A stretch of 64,000 nt of DNA, from contig NZ_JAINRC010000015.1 in NCBI RefSeq assembly GCF_020400655.1, forward strand, positions 62,001 to 126,000, read 5' to 3'. Position numbers and translations under genes: made by a program. Below the pieces are notes generated by a model. That model was not told the origin of the DNA, made no database searches, and saw only the letters and a list, made by a program, of their open reading frames with translations. Source of the DNA: Streptomyces spinosus (GTDB taxonomy: Bacteria > Actinomycetota > Actinomycetes > Streptomycetales > Streptomycetaceae). Shown piece after piece: positions 1 to 8,738 of this stretch (its first letter is position 1; every line of letters begins with the position of its first letter).

Positions 1-461
1 ACCTGGTCGGCCCGCACGACTTCCACGGCGCCAAGTTCTACCGCGAACTCGCGGGCGCGGACGTCTCCGTGGCCTTCCTCGACGCCGTCGCCGCCCGCTT
101 CCCGGAGGTGGCCGACGGCGTGGACGGCGCGGTGAAGGAGCTGTCGGCCACGGACCGGACCCCGACCTGGGCGGGCTGGCGGGCGGTCGAGCGGATCAGC
201 GAGGAGTACGGCATCCACGACGTCAACCTCGTCAAGCCCGGCGTCGGCGAGACCACCCGGGTGCTGCTGCGCCGGGTGCCGTGGAAGATCCTCGCGCGGG
301 CGGGGGCGGGCGACGACCTGGCCCATGTGCGGCTGCTCGCCGAGCAGCGCGGGGTGCCGGTGGAGGAGGTGGACGACCTGCCGTACACCTGCGTCGGGCT
401 GATCCACCCCCGGTACACGCGGGGCGCCACGGGCGCCGACGGCAAGGCGGTGAACGTCTGA
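1..461 (+). CDS. StiP/PRTase_1 family protein, C-terminal part (5' end outside window)
   Basis: The reading frame is open from the first bases and stops at TGA 459-461, leaving about 153 C-terminal residues. They match what I recall of the Streptomyces family named cysteine protease StiP, a phosphoribosyltransferase-like (PRTase_1) domain followed by a Pelota-like RNA-binding domain. The visible stretches are FHGAKFYRELAGADVS, then EEYGIHDVNLVKPGVGETTR and LPYTCVGLIHPRYTRG near the end. Comparative work placed such genes in tellurium-resistance-associated stress operons together with HAD, ATP-grasp and CitE-like proteins. The stop overlaps the ATG of the following HAD gene by one base, so the two are translationally coupled. 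The enzymatic activity of the family is not established. The catalytic N-terminal half is outside the window, so residues cannot be checked. Confidence 0.75.
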   Translation, partial: LVGPHDFHGAKFYRELAGADVSVAFLDAVAARFPEVADGVDGAVKELSATDRTPTWAGWRAVERISEEYGIHDVNLVKPGVGETTRVLLRRVPWKILARAGAGDDLAHVRLLAEQRGVPVEEVDDLPYTCVGLIHPRYTRGATGADGKAVNV

Positions 462-1273
462 TGCCGGTGCTGGTGGCGAGCGACCTCGACCGTACGCTGA
501 TCTACTCCTCGGCGGCCCTGGCGCTGACCATGCCGGACCCGAGGGCGCCCCGGCTGCTGTGCGTGGAGGTGCACGAGGCCAGGCCGCTGTCCTACATGAC
601 CGAGACCGCGGCCCGGCTGCTCACCGACCTCGGTGACACGGCCGTGTTCGTGCCGACGACGACCCGGACGCGCAAGCAGTACCAGCGGATCAACCTGCCG
701 GGGCCGCCGCCGGCCTACGCGATCTGCGCCAACGGGGGCCACCTGCTGGTCGACGGGGTCACCGACGCGGACTGGCACGCGGGCGTGCAGGCGCGGCTCG
801 CCGAGGAGTGCGCCCCGCTCGCGGAGGTCAGCGAGCATCTGCTGCGGTCCGCCGACCCGGTCTGGGTGCGCAAGCACCGCATCGCCGAGGACCTGTTCGC
901 CTACCTCGTGGTGGAGCGCGACCTGCTGCCCGGGGACTGGGTGAAGGAGCTCGCGGTGTGGGCGGAGGACCGGGGCTGGACGGTGTCCCTGCAGGGCCGC
1001 AAGATCTACGCCGTGCCGAAGCCGCTCACCAAGAGCGCGGCCGTCCGTGAGGTGGCCCGGCGCACCGGCGCGGAGCTGACGCTGGCCGCGGGGGACTCCC
1101 TGCTCGACGCCGACCTGCTGCTGGCCGCCGACCGCGGCTGGCGCCCCGGCCACGGCGAACTCGCCGACAGCGGCTGGACGGCCCCGCGGATCAGCGCCCT
1201 GCGGGAACGGGGCGTCCTGGCGGGGGAGCGGATCCTGCGGGAGTTCCTGACAGCGGCACGGCAGCCGATCTGA
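461..1273 (+). CDS. HAD-superfamily hydrolase of the StiP/Ter-associated operon
   Basis: This 270-residue protein begins at an ATG overlapping the upstream stop (TGATG). Motif I is DLDRTL at residues 8-13 (ASDLDRTLIYSS). NGGHLLVDG lies near residue 90. A conserved lysine in LTKSAAVREVARR and the acidic motif AAGDSLLDADLL near residue 210 complete a Cof/sucrose-phosphatase-like HAD fold. It should be a soluble Mg-dependent phosphohydrolase, with an unknown substrate. In this family the HAD enzyme is nearly always next to the StiP/PRTase gene, which suggests that both act on a shared nucleotide-derived or small phosphorylated metabolite (inference). The longer frame upstream is only an overlap with the preceding gene. 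Confidence 0.85.
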   Translation: MPVLVASDLDRTLIYSSAALALTMPDPRAPRLLCVEVHEARPLSYMTETAARLLTDLGDTAVFVPTTTRTRKQYQRINLPGPPPAYAICANGGHLLVDGVTDADWHAGVQARLAEECAPLAEVSEHLLRSADPVWVRKHRIAEDLFAYLVVERDLLPGDWVKELAVWAEDRGWTVSLQGRKIYAVPKPLTKSAAVREVARRTGAELTLAAGDSLLDADLLLAADRGWRPGHGELADSGWTAPRISALRERGVLAGERILREFLTAARQPI

Positions 1274-1306
1274 GGGGCGCGGGGCGCCCGGCACCCCGGC
1301 AGGCGG

Positions 1307-1534
1307 CTACCCGCAGCACCCGCCCCCGCAGCACCCGCCCCCGCCGGCCCTCGGCGAAGGCGCGGGCGCGACCGCGGACGTGTTGTTCGACACGCCTACC
1401 GCTACCGTCGACAGGAGCTTCACCGTGTCGTCGTGCCCCGCGGGGCACGACGCGGGGGCGGCGGACTGCGCCATGGGCCGGCTGAGTTCGAACGTGTCGC
1501 CGCAGGTCCGGCAGCGGTACTCGTAACGAGGCAT
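1307..1534 (-). CDS. FmdB-like zinc-ribbon protein, Cys-rich tail
   Basis: This 75-residue protein starts MPRYEYRCRTCGDTFELSR, the typical N-terminus of the FmdB/CxxC_CxxC_SSSS putative regulatory family. The first metal-binding pair is CRTC. The second pair, normally CPxC, reads CPAGH here, so one cysteine seems to be replaced, perhaps with His as ligand. The protein ends in a low-complexity tail with two CC pairs separated by glycines (GGCCGGGCCG), which might bind metal. It lies convergent to the HAD gene with a 33-bp gap. Function in this family is unknown beyond a suspected regulatory or metal role. Confidence 0.75.
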   Translation of the reverse strand: MPRYEYRCRTCGDTFELSRPMAQSAAPASCPAGHDDTVKLLSTVAVGVSNNTSAVAPAPSPRAGGGGCCGGGCCG

Positions 1535-1711
1535 GGCCCCAGGTTAGCCGTCGGGGCCCGGCCGGGGGCGTCTCAATGTTTCATGAGTGTTGCTTTCTAT
1601 CCGGCATATGTGCAGGGCATTCGAAAACGTTACTGATAATTTGTGAACGCCGTTGCGAGGATGCTCAGCTCACCCGCGCGAGCAAGACCGAGTGCGGAGG
1701 GAGACGCAGGC

Positions 1712-3940
1712 GTGACCAATGCGTCGCAGGGGGAGGACGGCCCCATGGGGGGTGGCCGTGGCGAGGAGCCGTTGGACGCCGATGAGACGCTGCACCTGAG
1801 AGTCGACGCCCTCAGGGCGGACCAGACCATGCAGTTGCGCGTGCCGCCGCCACCGGAGCCGCCCGCCGCGGGCGGCGGCCGGGCCGAACGCCGGCGTGAC
1901 GCGCGCTCGGCCGGACGGGAGCGCGTCGCGCCCGCGAGCGCGGCCCTGGGCGCCGTCGTCCGGCTGCTGGCCCCGCTGGCCCCGTACGCGCGCCGGATAG
2001 CCCCCTACGCGCGCCGCCTGAAACCGGTGTACCCGCGCCCCGGGCGCGACGGCTGGCGCCGCTGGATACCCTCCTGGCGCCAGTGGCTCGGCGCCACCCT
2101 GACCTCGTTCGGTCTGCTCAGCGCGTTCCTCGTCACCGCGTACGCGATGACGGACATACCGGAGAACCTCAACTCGTACGCCACCCAGCAGGACAACGTC
2201 TACTTCTGGTCCGACGGCACGCCCATGGCCCGCACGGGCTGGGTGCAGCGGCAGGCGATGCCGCTGAAGGACATCCCGCCGGACGTCCGCTGGGCGGTGC
2301 TCGCCGCGGAGAACGAGAGCTTCTACTCGGACCCGGGCATATCCGCCAGAGGCATCACCCGGGCCGTGTTCCGCACCCTGGGACAGGGGGACACCGAGGG
2401 CGGATCGACCATCACCCAGCAATACGTCAAGAATGTCTATCTGACGCAGAACCAGACGATCAGCCGCAAATTCACCGAAGCGATGATCGCCCTCAAGCTG
2501 GACAACAGGATGAGCAAGGACCAGATCCTGGAGGGCTATCTCAACACCAGCTGGTTCGGCCGCGGCAGCTACGGCATCCAGCGCGCCGCCCAGGCGTACT
2601 ACGGCAAGGACGTCGGCGATCTCGACGCCTCCGAGGCGGCCATGCTCGCCGGGCTGCTCAAGGGCGCCGGCCTGTTCGACCCCACGCTCAGCAAGGCCAA
2701 CCACGCGCGGGCCGTCGAGCGCTGGTCCTGGATCCTCGACCGCATGGTCAAGATCGGCAAGCTGTCGCCGCGGGAACGGGCGAAGTACACCAAGTTCCCC
2801 GAGCCCCTGAAGAGCAACCCGCTCTACAACACCGGTGCGCAGAGCGACTACCTGGTGGAGCTGGCCTCGCAGTACGCCAAGAAGGCGGGGCACCTGACGG
2901 ACAAGCAGTTCGACCTGGGCGGCTACCAGATCTACACGACCTTCGACCGCAAGCGGGAGAAGGCGCTCACCGACGCCGTCACCAAGGCCCGCAAGCAGGC
3001 CGGGCGGGACGATCCGGCGGCGGCGAGGAACGGCCACTACGGCGCCGCCTCGGTGGCGGCGGACGGCCGGATCCTCGCCGTCTACGGCGGCCCCGACCAC
3101 CGCACCCAGGGCTACAACGAGTCCAACGCGACCACCGTCCCGGCCGGCACCGCCTTCACGCCGTTCGTCTACGCCGCCGGGCTCGAACACGGCGTGCGCA
3201 AGACGCGCGGCGGACCCGCCACCCCCGTCACCCCGGACAGCGTCTACGACGGCGACGACGGCGTGCCCGTCACCACCCCCGAGGGGCCGTACTGGGACCG
3301 CAGCGGCAAGAAGGTCGCCGCGCACAACGACGGCGGCCGGTCGTACGGCGACATCAGCCTGCGCGAGGCCATGGCCCGGTCCGTGAACACGCCGTTCATG
3401 CAGCTCGGCATGGACACCGGCCTGGACAGGGTGCGCCAGACCGCCGTGGCGTCCGGGCTGCTGTCCTCCAGCATGGGCCCCCAGGTCCCGGCCCTGTCCA
3501 TGGGCAACTCCACGCCCAGCGCGATCCGGATGGCCAGCGGCTACGCCACCTTCGCCGCCGACGGCAACCACACCGAGCCGTACTCGGTGCGCCGGATCAC
3601 CCGCAACGGCTCCCCGGTCGCCCTGGCCACCCCGCGCCCGAGGCGCGCGGTCGGCGCCGAAGTGGCCCGGCAGGTCACGGAGGCGCTCGGCGACTCCTTC
3701 CGCACCGCCCATCCCGAGGCGGCGGCCGGCCGGTCCGGAGTGTCGGGGAAGGCCGGCACCACCGAGAAGGACACCGCCGCCTGGTACGTCGGCACGGCCG
3801 ACTCCGTGTCCACCGCGATCGTCGTCTACCGGATCGACCTGGCCAAGTCCCTGGAGCCACTGCCGCTCAAGGGCCTGGCCGGCACGTCCGCGCACAGCGT
3901 CCCGTATGCCCTCTGGTCGGCAGCGACGGGTCTCGGCTGA
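1712..3940 (+). CDS. Class A-type penicillin-binding protein with degenerate transpeptidase motifs
   Basis: I chose GTG 1712 (742 aa) over GTG 1643 because GGAGGGAG at 1696-1703 is a proper ribosome site. The N-terminus is a roughly 120-residue cytoplasmic region, followed by one membrane helix at about 126-147. The GT51 transglycosylase domain is intact, with ENESFYSD near 200, GGSTITQQYVKN near 230 and RGSYGIQRAAQAYYG. It should polymerise lipid II outside the membrane. In the transpeptidase domain the usual SxxK tetrad reads T-A-F-T (Thr480 to Thr483, in PAGTAFTPFVY). SVN is present near 557, and KTG is changed to KAG near 680. Loss of both Ser and Lys predicts no acyl-enzyme formation, leaving a monofunctional glycosyltransferase (inference). 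The next gene, a NodB-fold protein, starts 43 bp downstream. Confidence 0.88.
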   Translation: MTNASQGEDGPMGGGRGEEPLDADETLHLRVDALRADQTMQLRVPPPPEPPAAGGGRAERRRDARSAGRERVAPASAALGAVVRLLAPLAPYARRIAPYARRLKPVYPRPGRDGWRRWIPSWRQWLGATLTSFGLLSAFLVTAYAMTDIPENLNSYATQQDNVYFWSDGTPMARTGWVQRQAMPLKDIPPDVRWAVLAAENESFYSDPGISARGITRAVFRTLGQGDTEGGSTITQQYVKNVYLTQNQTISRKFTEAMIALKLDNRMSKDQILEGYLNTSWFGRGSYGIQRAAQAYYGKDVGDLDASEAAMLAGLLKGAGLFDPTLSKANHARAVERWSWILDRMVKIGKLSPRERAKYTKFPEPLKSNPLYNTGAQSDYLVELASQYAKKAGHLTDKQFDLGGYQIYTTFDRKREKALTDAVTKARKQAGRDDPAAARNGHYGAASVAADGRILAVYGGPDHRTQGYNESNATTVPAGTAFTPFVYAAGLEHGVRKTRGGPATPVTPDSVYDGDDGVPVTTPEGPYWDRSGKKVAAHNDGGRSYGDISLREAMARSVNTPFMQLGMDTGLDRVRQTAVASGLLSSSMGPQVPALSMGNSTPSAIRMASGYATFAADGNHTEPYSVRRITRNGSPVALATPRPRRAVGAEVARQVTEALGDSFRTAHPEAAAGRSGVSGKAGTTEKDTAAWYVGTADSVSTAIVVYRIDLAKSLEPLPLKGLAGTSAHSVPYALWSAATGLG

Positions 3941-3983
3941 GCCGGGGCCCGTACACCCTCCCCTTCCGCAGAATGAGCCGCGC

Positions 3984-5279
3984 ATGCCCCGCAAGATGTC
4001 GTCGTCAGGCCGCCGTCGAGCCCCCCGCAGCCGCAGTGTGCCCCGCGCCACCCGGCCGCAGGTCCTGACTCTGGCCGCCCTTCTCGTCGTCGCCTCGCTG
4101 GTCGCCGGGTTCCTGGCGCTGTCCGGCACGGACGGCAACAGCACCCCGGCCGCCGCGGCCGGCAAGAGACAGAAGAGCGCGCCGAAGGCCAGCCCGACCC
4201 CTGAGTGGGACGGCAGGACCAAGGTGCTCGGGGACGGCTCGACCTCCTACACCGGGCCGCAGAAGGGGCAGCTGAAGCCGGTGCCGCTCAAGCCCGGTGA
4301 GAAACCACCGCAGTTCGTGGTCTTCTCCTGGGACGGCGCGCTGGAGGGCAGCGACCACCTGTTCTCGCACTACCGGGAGCTGGCCAAGGAGTACGACGCC
4401 CACATGACCTTCTTCCTCACTGGCATCTACCTGCTGCCCAAGAGCAAGAAGTCGCTGTACCACGGTCCCATGCACTCCCCGGGCGACGCCGCCATCGACT
4501 ACGCCACCGACGACCACATCCGCACCACGGTGGAGCAGCTCGGCAAGGCGTACGAGGACGGCAACGAGATCGGCACCCACTTCAACGGCCACTTCTGCGG
4601 GGCCAAGGGCGGCGGCGACTGGAGCGTTGAGGAGTGGAAGAGCGAGATCGACCAGTTCTACTCCTTCGTGGAGCACTGGAAGACCAACACCGGCTTCAAG
4701 GACCTCGCGCCGCTGCCCTTCGACTTCAGGAAGGAGGTCACCGGCGGCCGGGCGCCCTGCCTGGAGGGGCAGCCGAACCTGCTGAAGGCCATGAAGAGCT
4801 ACGGCTGGCGCTACGACGCCAGTTCGCCGGGCGACTTCCAGATATGGCCGTCGAAGAAGAAGGGCATATGGGACTTCCCGCTGCAGATGCTGCCGTACGA
4901 GAGCGGCAAGTACCAGGGCCTGTCCATGGACTTCAACTTCCTGTACAACCAGTCCGAGGGTGAGACCCAGGGCGATCCGGCCAAGTTCCCCCAGTGGGAA
5001 CAGCAGACCGTCGACTCCTACATGGCCGGCTTCAACCGGGTGTACTACGGCAGCCGGGCCCCGCTGTTCATCGGCAACCACTTCGAGAACTGGAACGGTG
5101 GCATCTACATGAAGTCCATCGACCAGGTGGTCAAGAACGTCTGCACCAAGAAGGGCGTCAAGTGCGTGTCCTTCAAGGAGCTGGCCGACTGGCTCGACGC
5201 GCAGAAGCCGCAGACCCTGGCCGCCCTGCGCAGCCTCGACCCGGCCCAGTCGCCGGACTGGTCGGCGGTCGTCAAGTGA
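3984..5279 (+). CDS. Secreted/anchored NodB-fold polysaccharide deacetylase-like protein
   Basis: This 431-residue protein has a basic N-terminus and one hydrophobic segment (VLTLAALLVVASLVAGFLAL, residues about 32-51), so it is exported or membrane-anchored. A Ser/Pro/Lys-rich linker follows. The core has NodB-like strands: FVVFSWDGALEG in place of the usual TFDDG motif, MTFFLTGIYLL, and NEIGTHFNGHFCG for the metal-binding His-x-x-x-His region. These suggest carbohydrate de-N-acetylation or a degenerate relative. Its position just after the penicillin-binding protein fits a cell-wall role. The start is chosen as the first ATG after the upstream stop, although the ribosome site is weak. The substrate cannot be told from sequence. 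Confidence 0.75.
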   Translation: MPRKMSSSGRRRAPRSRSVPRATRPQVLTLAALLVVASLVAGFLALSGTDGNSTPAAAAGKRQKSAPKASPTPEWDGRTKVLGDGSTSYTGPQKGQLKPVPLKPGEKPPQFVVFSWDGALEGSDHLFSHYRELAKEYDAHMTFFLTGIYLLPKSKKSLYHGPMHSPGDAAIDYATDDHIRTTVEQLGKAYEDGNEIGTHFNGHFCGAKGGGDWSVEEWKSEIDQFYSFVEHWKTNTGFKDLAPLPFDFRKEVTGGRAPCLEGQPNLLKAMKSYGWRYDASSPGDFQIWPSKKKGIWDFPLQMLPYESGKYQGLSMDFNFLYNQSEGETQGDPAKFPQWEQQTVDSYMAGFNRVYYGSRAPLFIGNHFENWNGGIYMKSIDQVVKNVCTKKGVKCVSFKELADWLDAQKPQTLAALRSLDPAQSPDWSAVVK

Positions 5280-5388
5280 CGGGCGGGCGCGGGGGATTCC
5301 ACTTGTGCAACCCCCTTCACAACCGACGCCCACGGCGTGCGAAGATGCCCCTCGCCCGGTAGGTGTACCGGCGTAGAGGGGAACATCA

Positions 5389-6570
5389 TTGAAATCTAGA
5401 AGACTGAGCCGTGGGCGGCGCCGCACGGCCATAGTCACCGCCGCGGCCGCCTCGGTGGTCGCCGGCGTGGCACTGGTGCCCAACTGGAGCGCGGGTGCGG
5501 CGGTGACCGACGACCCGACGGTGGACGCGGCGACCAAGGCGACCTTCCAGCGGCTGGCCGACGCGGTCTTCACCGACCGCACGCAGGCCCTCGTGGAAGG
5601 CGCCGGGAAGGCGCAGACCCGGCACACGTCCGGCTTCTCCGGTTCCGTGCGCCTGTCCGGCGGGCAGACCCGCCAGGAGAAGTCCGCGCTCGACGAGCTG
5701 CGCGACCGCCGCGGCCGGCTGGCCCGGCTGGGCGAGACGTACCGCGCGGGCAGCACCAAGGTGACGCTCGACGCGACCCAGGTGAAGGGCCGGCACGCCA
5801 AGGTCGCCGTCACCGAGACCACGTCGCTGACCTACGACAAGGCCACCGTCAAGGGACCGAAGTCGACCGGCTTCCAGGCCCACCACGAGCTGACCTTCGA
5901 GGCCGACCGCAAGGGCACCTGGCGGCTCACCGGCATCCGGGACACCGACGACGGCTACCTGGCGGTGAACCAGGTCGCCAAGCCCGCCGTCACCTCGGTG
6001 AAGACCGCCACCGCGGACGACGGCCCGCCCTCCGCGGCGCGCGCCGCCACGACGTGGCCCGCACCGGTCAACCAGAAGAACTTCTCCGCGACCGGCTACG
6101 ACTACAAGGCCATGGTCGCGTACGCGCAGAAGTACTGGAACAAGTACAACCCGGCCTACCCGGACTTCAACGGGCAGGGCGCCGGCGGCGACTGCACCAA
6201 CTTCGTCAGCCAGGTCCTGAAGGCCGGCGGCTGGAAGCACGTGCCCGGCTACACGTACGACTGGAAGAAGTGGTTCGGCACCGCCGACATCCAGTCGGAC
6301 TCGTTCGTCGGCGTCAACGAGTTCTCCTGGTTCGCCCTGTCCTCGAAGCGCGCCACCAGCCTCGCCAACGTCTACCAGATGGACATCGGCGACGTGCTGC
6401 AGATGGACTTCAACCGGGACGGGTCCAAGGACCACTCGATGATCGTCACGTACCGGGACAGCCGCGGCGTGCCCTACGTGAGCTACCACTCGACCAACAC
6501 GTACAACCGGTCGGTGGCCAGCCTCGTCGCCTCGTACCCGAACGCGGCGTTCTACGCCTACAGGACCTGA
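5389..6570 (+). CDS. Secreted amidase-domain (Amidase_6-type) protein
   Basis: This 393-residue protein starts at TTG 5389, with GAGGGG (about 5375-5380) as ribosome site. A twin-basic N-terminus (SRRLSRGRRR) and a hydrophobic stretch make a signal peptide. The first 210 residues have no recognisable catalytic motif. The C-terminal third matches the Amidase_6 family seen in many actinomycetes: YDYKAMVAYAQKYWNKYN, then GGDCTNFVSQVLKAGGW with the presumed catalytic cysteine, and DHSMIVTYRDS with the presumed histidine. An NlpC/P60-like papain fold acting on peptide or cell-wall amide bonds is likely. Its last 13 bases overlap, tail to tail, the DUF4383 gene on the other strand. Confidence 0.8.
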   Translation: MKSRRLSRGRRRTAIVTAAAASVVAGVALVPNWSAGAAVTDDPTVDAATKATFQRLADAVFTDRTQALVEGAGKAQTRHTSGFSGSVRLSGGQTRQEKSALDELRDRRGRLARLGETYRAGSTKVTLDATQVKGRHAKVAVTETTSLTYDKATVKGPKSTGFQAHHELTFEADRKGTWRLTGIRDTDDGYLAVNQVAKPAVTSVKTATADDGPPSAARAATTWPAPVNQKNFSATGYDYKAMVAYAQKYWNKYNPAYPDFNGQGAGGDCTNFVSQVLKAGGWKHVPGYTYDWKKWFGTADIQSDSFVGVNEFSWFALSSKRATSLANVYQMDIGDVLQMDFNRDGSKDHSMIVTYRDSRGVPYVSYHSTNTYNRSVASLVASYPNAAFYAYRT

Positions 6571-7190
6571 CCCGGTCCCGGCTGCCGCGGGCCCCGCTGC
6601 TCCCGCCCCTCCGGCCGCTCGTCCTGCGGACGCCGCTCCCGCGGCGTCAGCTGCTCGGGCCGCGCCCGCTGTTCCGGCGGAGGGGCGTCGGGGTGGCGGG
6701 CCCGCCAGTACGGGTTGTCGTGCGGCAGGTTGTGACCGACGCGGCCGTACATGCCGAACGTCATCAGCAGCAGGCCCACGATGAAGCTGAAGAACACGTT
6801 CTGGATCCTGAACGCCAGGAAGTTGCCGGTGGTGTCCAGCAGGCCGAGGAACAGGAAGCCGTTCAGCAGGAACAGCACGCCGAGGACCATGTTCAGGGTC
6901 GACGCGAAGTTCCCGCCGATCACCATGCCGACCAGCAGCACGGCGCCGATGCAGATCGACAGCACACTCAGCGCGCCGTTGGAGTTGAGCCCGGCGACCG
7001 TGTTGCCGCCGGTGTCGAAGAAGCCGATCTGGTTGAGCAGGCCGAGAATGCCGAAGGCGACCAGGAATCCGCCGATGAGGCCGGCACCGATCCGGTAGAC
7101 CTGGTTGAGCCGGTGATCGACGGGCAGATGGTCGTCCAGCCGGGGCCGTCGCTCCTCGGCCTTCCTCGTGTGCACCGCGTGTGTGGCCAT
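6558..7190 (-). CDS. DUF4383 integral membrane protein
   Basis: This 210-residue protein starts at ATG 7190 behind GGGAGG. After a hydrophilic N-terminus of about 30 residues there are four hydrophobic helices (for example IGAGLIGGFLVAFGILGLL and FFSFIVGLLLMTFGMYGRVG), then a charged Arg/Pro-rich tail. Length, helix layout and the loop GFFDTGGNTVAGLNSN match the DUF4383 family of actinobacteria, whose role is unknown. It is monocistronic on the minus strand between an exported amidase and a coiled-coil membrane protein. Confidence 0.82.
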   Translation of the reverse strand: MATHAVHTRKAEERRPRLDDHLPVDHRLNQVYRIGAGLIGGFLVAFGILGLLNQIGFFDTGGNTVAGLNSNGALSVLSICIGAVLLVGMVIGGNFASTLNMVLGVLFLLNGFLFLGLLDTTGNFLAFRIQNVFFSFIVGLLLMTFGMYGRVGHNLPHDNPYWRARHPDAPPPEQRARPEQLTPRERRPQDERPEGREQRGPRQPGPGQVL

Positions 7191-7269
7191 GTCCGCCTCC
7201 CTCGGGCGCTAGCGGAGGCCATCCGTCCTCTTAATATCCGCTGCCGCACAGCACCCGGCAACACGCACG

Positions 7270-8664
7270 TCAGTGCCCGGCGCCGCGCTCCTCGCGGATC
7301 TGCGCCACCACCCGCGCCACCGTCTGCCGCACCCCTTCGGTCTCGGTGAGGAAGTGCCAGTAGTCCGGGTGCCGCCCCTCCAGCGTGCCGACCGCCCGCT
7401 CCAGCCGGGCCACCGCGTCGTCCAGCGGCCGGGCGTGCCGCGGATCGGGGGTCGAACGGCCCGTCATCGCCAGCCGCTGGGCGTCCCGGATCGCGAACCG
7501 GGTCCGCTCGATCTCCGCCTGCGGGTCCTTCTGCACCGCGTTCAGCCTGCCCAGCCGGTCACCGGCGGCCGACACCGCCTCGTCGGTGGCGTTCAGCAGG
7601 GCCCGCACGGTCGCCAGCAGCGCGGTCGCGTCCGCCCAGCGCTGGGCCTCCCGCGCCGCCTGTGCCTCCCTGAGCTTCAGCTCGGCCTGCCGTACGTTCT
7701 CCGCGGCCTGGTCCGGCACGTGCTGGAGGTCCTGCCAGCAGGCGGCGGTGAAGCGGCGGCGCAGCTCGCTCAGCACCGGCTCCACCTGTCCGGCCCGGGT
7801 GGTCAGCGCCTCGGCCCTGGTGCGCAGGCTGACCAGCCGGTGGTCGATCTCGGCCGCCCGCTCCGGCAGCCGCTCCGCCTCCGCCCGTATCGCCCCGGCC
7901 TCCCGCTGCACCCGCTCGGCCCGCTCCAGCGTCGCCTGCACCCCGTGCCGCCCGGCGCCCTGGTTCAGCCTGGTCAGCTCCGGCGACAGGGCCGCCAGCC
8001 GCGCGGCCAGCTCGTCGGCCCGCAGCTCGCGCTCCCGTACGGTGTCCAGGGCGTTGCTCGCCGCCAGCAGCGACTGCCGGGCCCGCTCCACGGCGGGCGC
8101 CAGTCGGGCCAGCTGCGTCTCCGCCTTGCCCAGCAGCGGCTCCAGCGACCCGCCGAACCGGTCCAGCTCCTGCCGGACCCGGTCCAGCTCGTCCTTGGCC
8201 GCGGTCAGCTCGGCCCGCGCCCGCGCCGCCGCGCCGGCCTCCAGGTCGTCCCGGTCCAGGTCGTGGGCGTCCACGGCCTGGATGTAGCGCCGGCTGACCT
8301 CGTCGATCCTGAGCCCGAGCGCCTCGAAGTCGGACACGGCCCGCCGGGCGGCGGGGGAATCGTCCACCGCCGAGATGGTCTCCACCGAGATCCGCAGGTC
8401 CCGCTGCGCGGTGTCGAGTTCGTAGAACGCGGTCGCCGCCGCGTCCTTCGCGGCCTGCGCGTCGGCCCGGTGGCTCTCCGCCCGCCCGCCGAACCAGCGC
8501 CGGGTGCCGCCGCCGGCGAACGCGACGGGCAGCGCGAGCGCGGCCAGCACCGGCAGGCCGAGCAGCGTGAGGGCGTCCCGCAGCGGGGAGGGGCGGCGCC
8601 GGGCCCGTGCGGTGGACGGCGGCCGGTACGGCTGGCTGGCTGGCGTGCCCGGTGTCGCCGTCAC
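7270..8664 (-). CDS. Membrane-anchored coiled-coil protein of unknown function
   Basis: This 464-residue protein starts at GTG 8664, directly behind GGGAGAGGG. A basic, Pro-rich N-terminus precedes a hydrophobic segment (LTLLGLPVLAALALPVAFAGG, residues about 33-53). Nearly everything after that is Ala/Arg/Glu/Leu-rich helix with heptad-like spacing, for example AAKDAAATAFYELDTAQRDL and AETQLARLAPAVERARQSLL. A long coiled coil projecting from the membrane is expected. I recognise no catalytic motif. Conserved hypothetical proteins of this design are common in Streptomyces, and a scaffold or envelope role is only a guess. Confidence 0.72.
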   Translation of the reverse strand: MTATPGTPASQPYRPPSTARARRRPSPLRDALTLLGLPVLAALALPVAFAGGGTRRWFGGRAESHRADAQAAKDAAATAFYELDTAQRDLRISVETISAVDDSPAARRAVSDFEALGLRIDEVSRRYIQAVDAHDLDRDDLEAGAAARARAELTAAKDELDRVRQELDRFGGSLEPLLGKAETQLARLAPAVERARQSLLAASNALDTVRERELRADELAARLAALSPELTRLNQGAGRHGVQATLERAERVQREAGAIRAEAERLPERAAEIDHRLVSLRTRAEALTTRAGQVEPVLSELRRRFTAACWQDLQHVPDQAAENVRQAELKLREAQAAREAQRWADATALLATVRALLNATDEAVSAAGDRLGRLNAVQKDPQAEIERTRFAIRDAQRLAMTGRSTPDPRHARPLDDAVARLERAVGTLEGRHPDYWHFLTETEGVRQTVARVVAQIREERGAGH

Positions 8665-8738
8665 ATCCCTCTCCCGTGCTGTGGTTCGCGCTGGGTGGTG
8701 TCATTCTCCCACCCGTTGAAGACGAACACACGGGCCGG

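Noticed and set aside
1670..4222. 850-codon minus-strand open frame opposite the penicillin-binding protein
   Set aside because: It is a GC-bias shadow of the real plus-strand gene: low-complexity Gly/Arg/Val translation, no ribosome site, no family resemblance.
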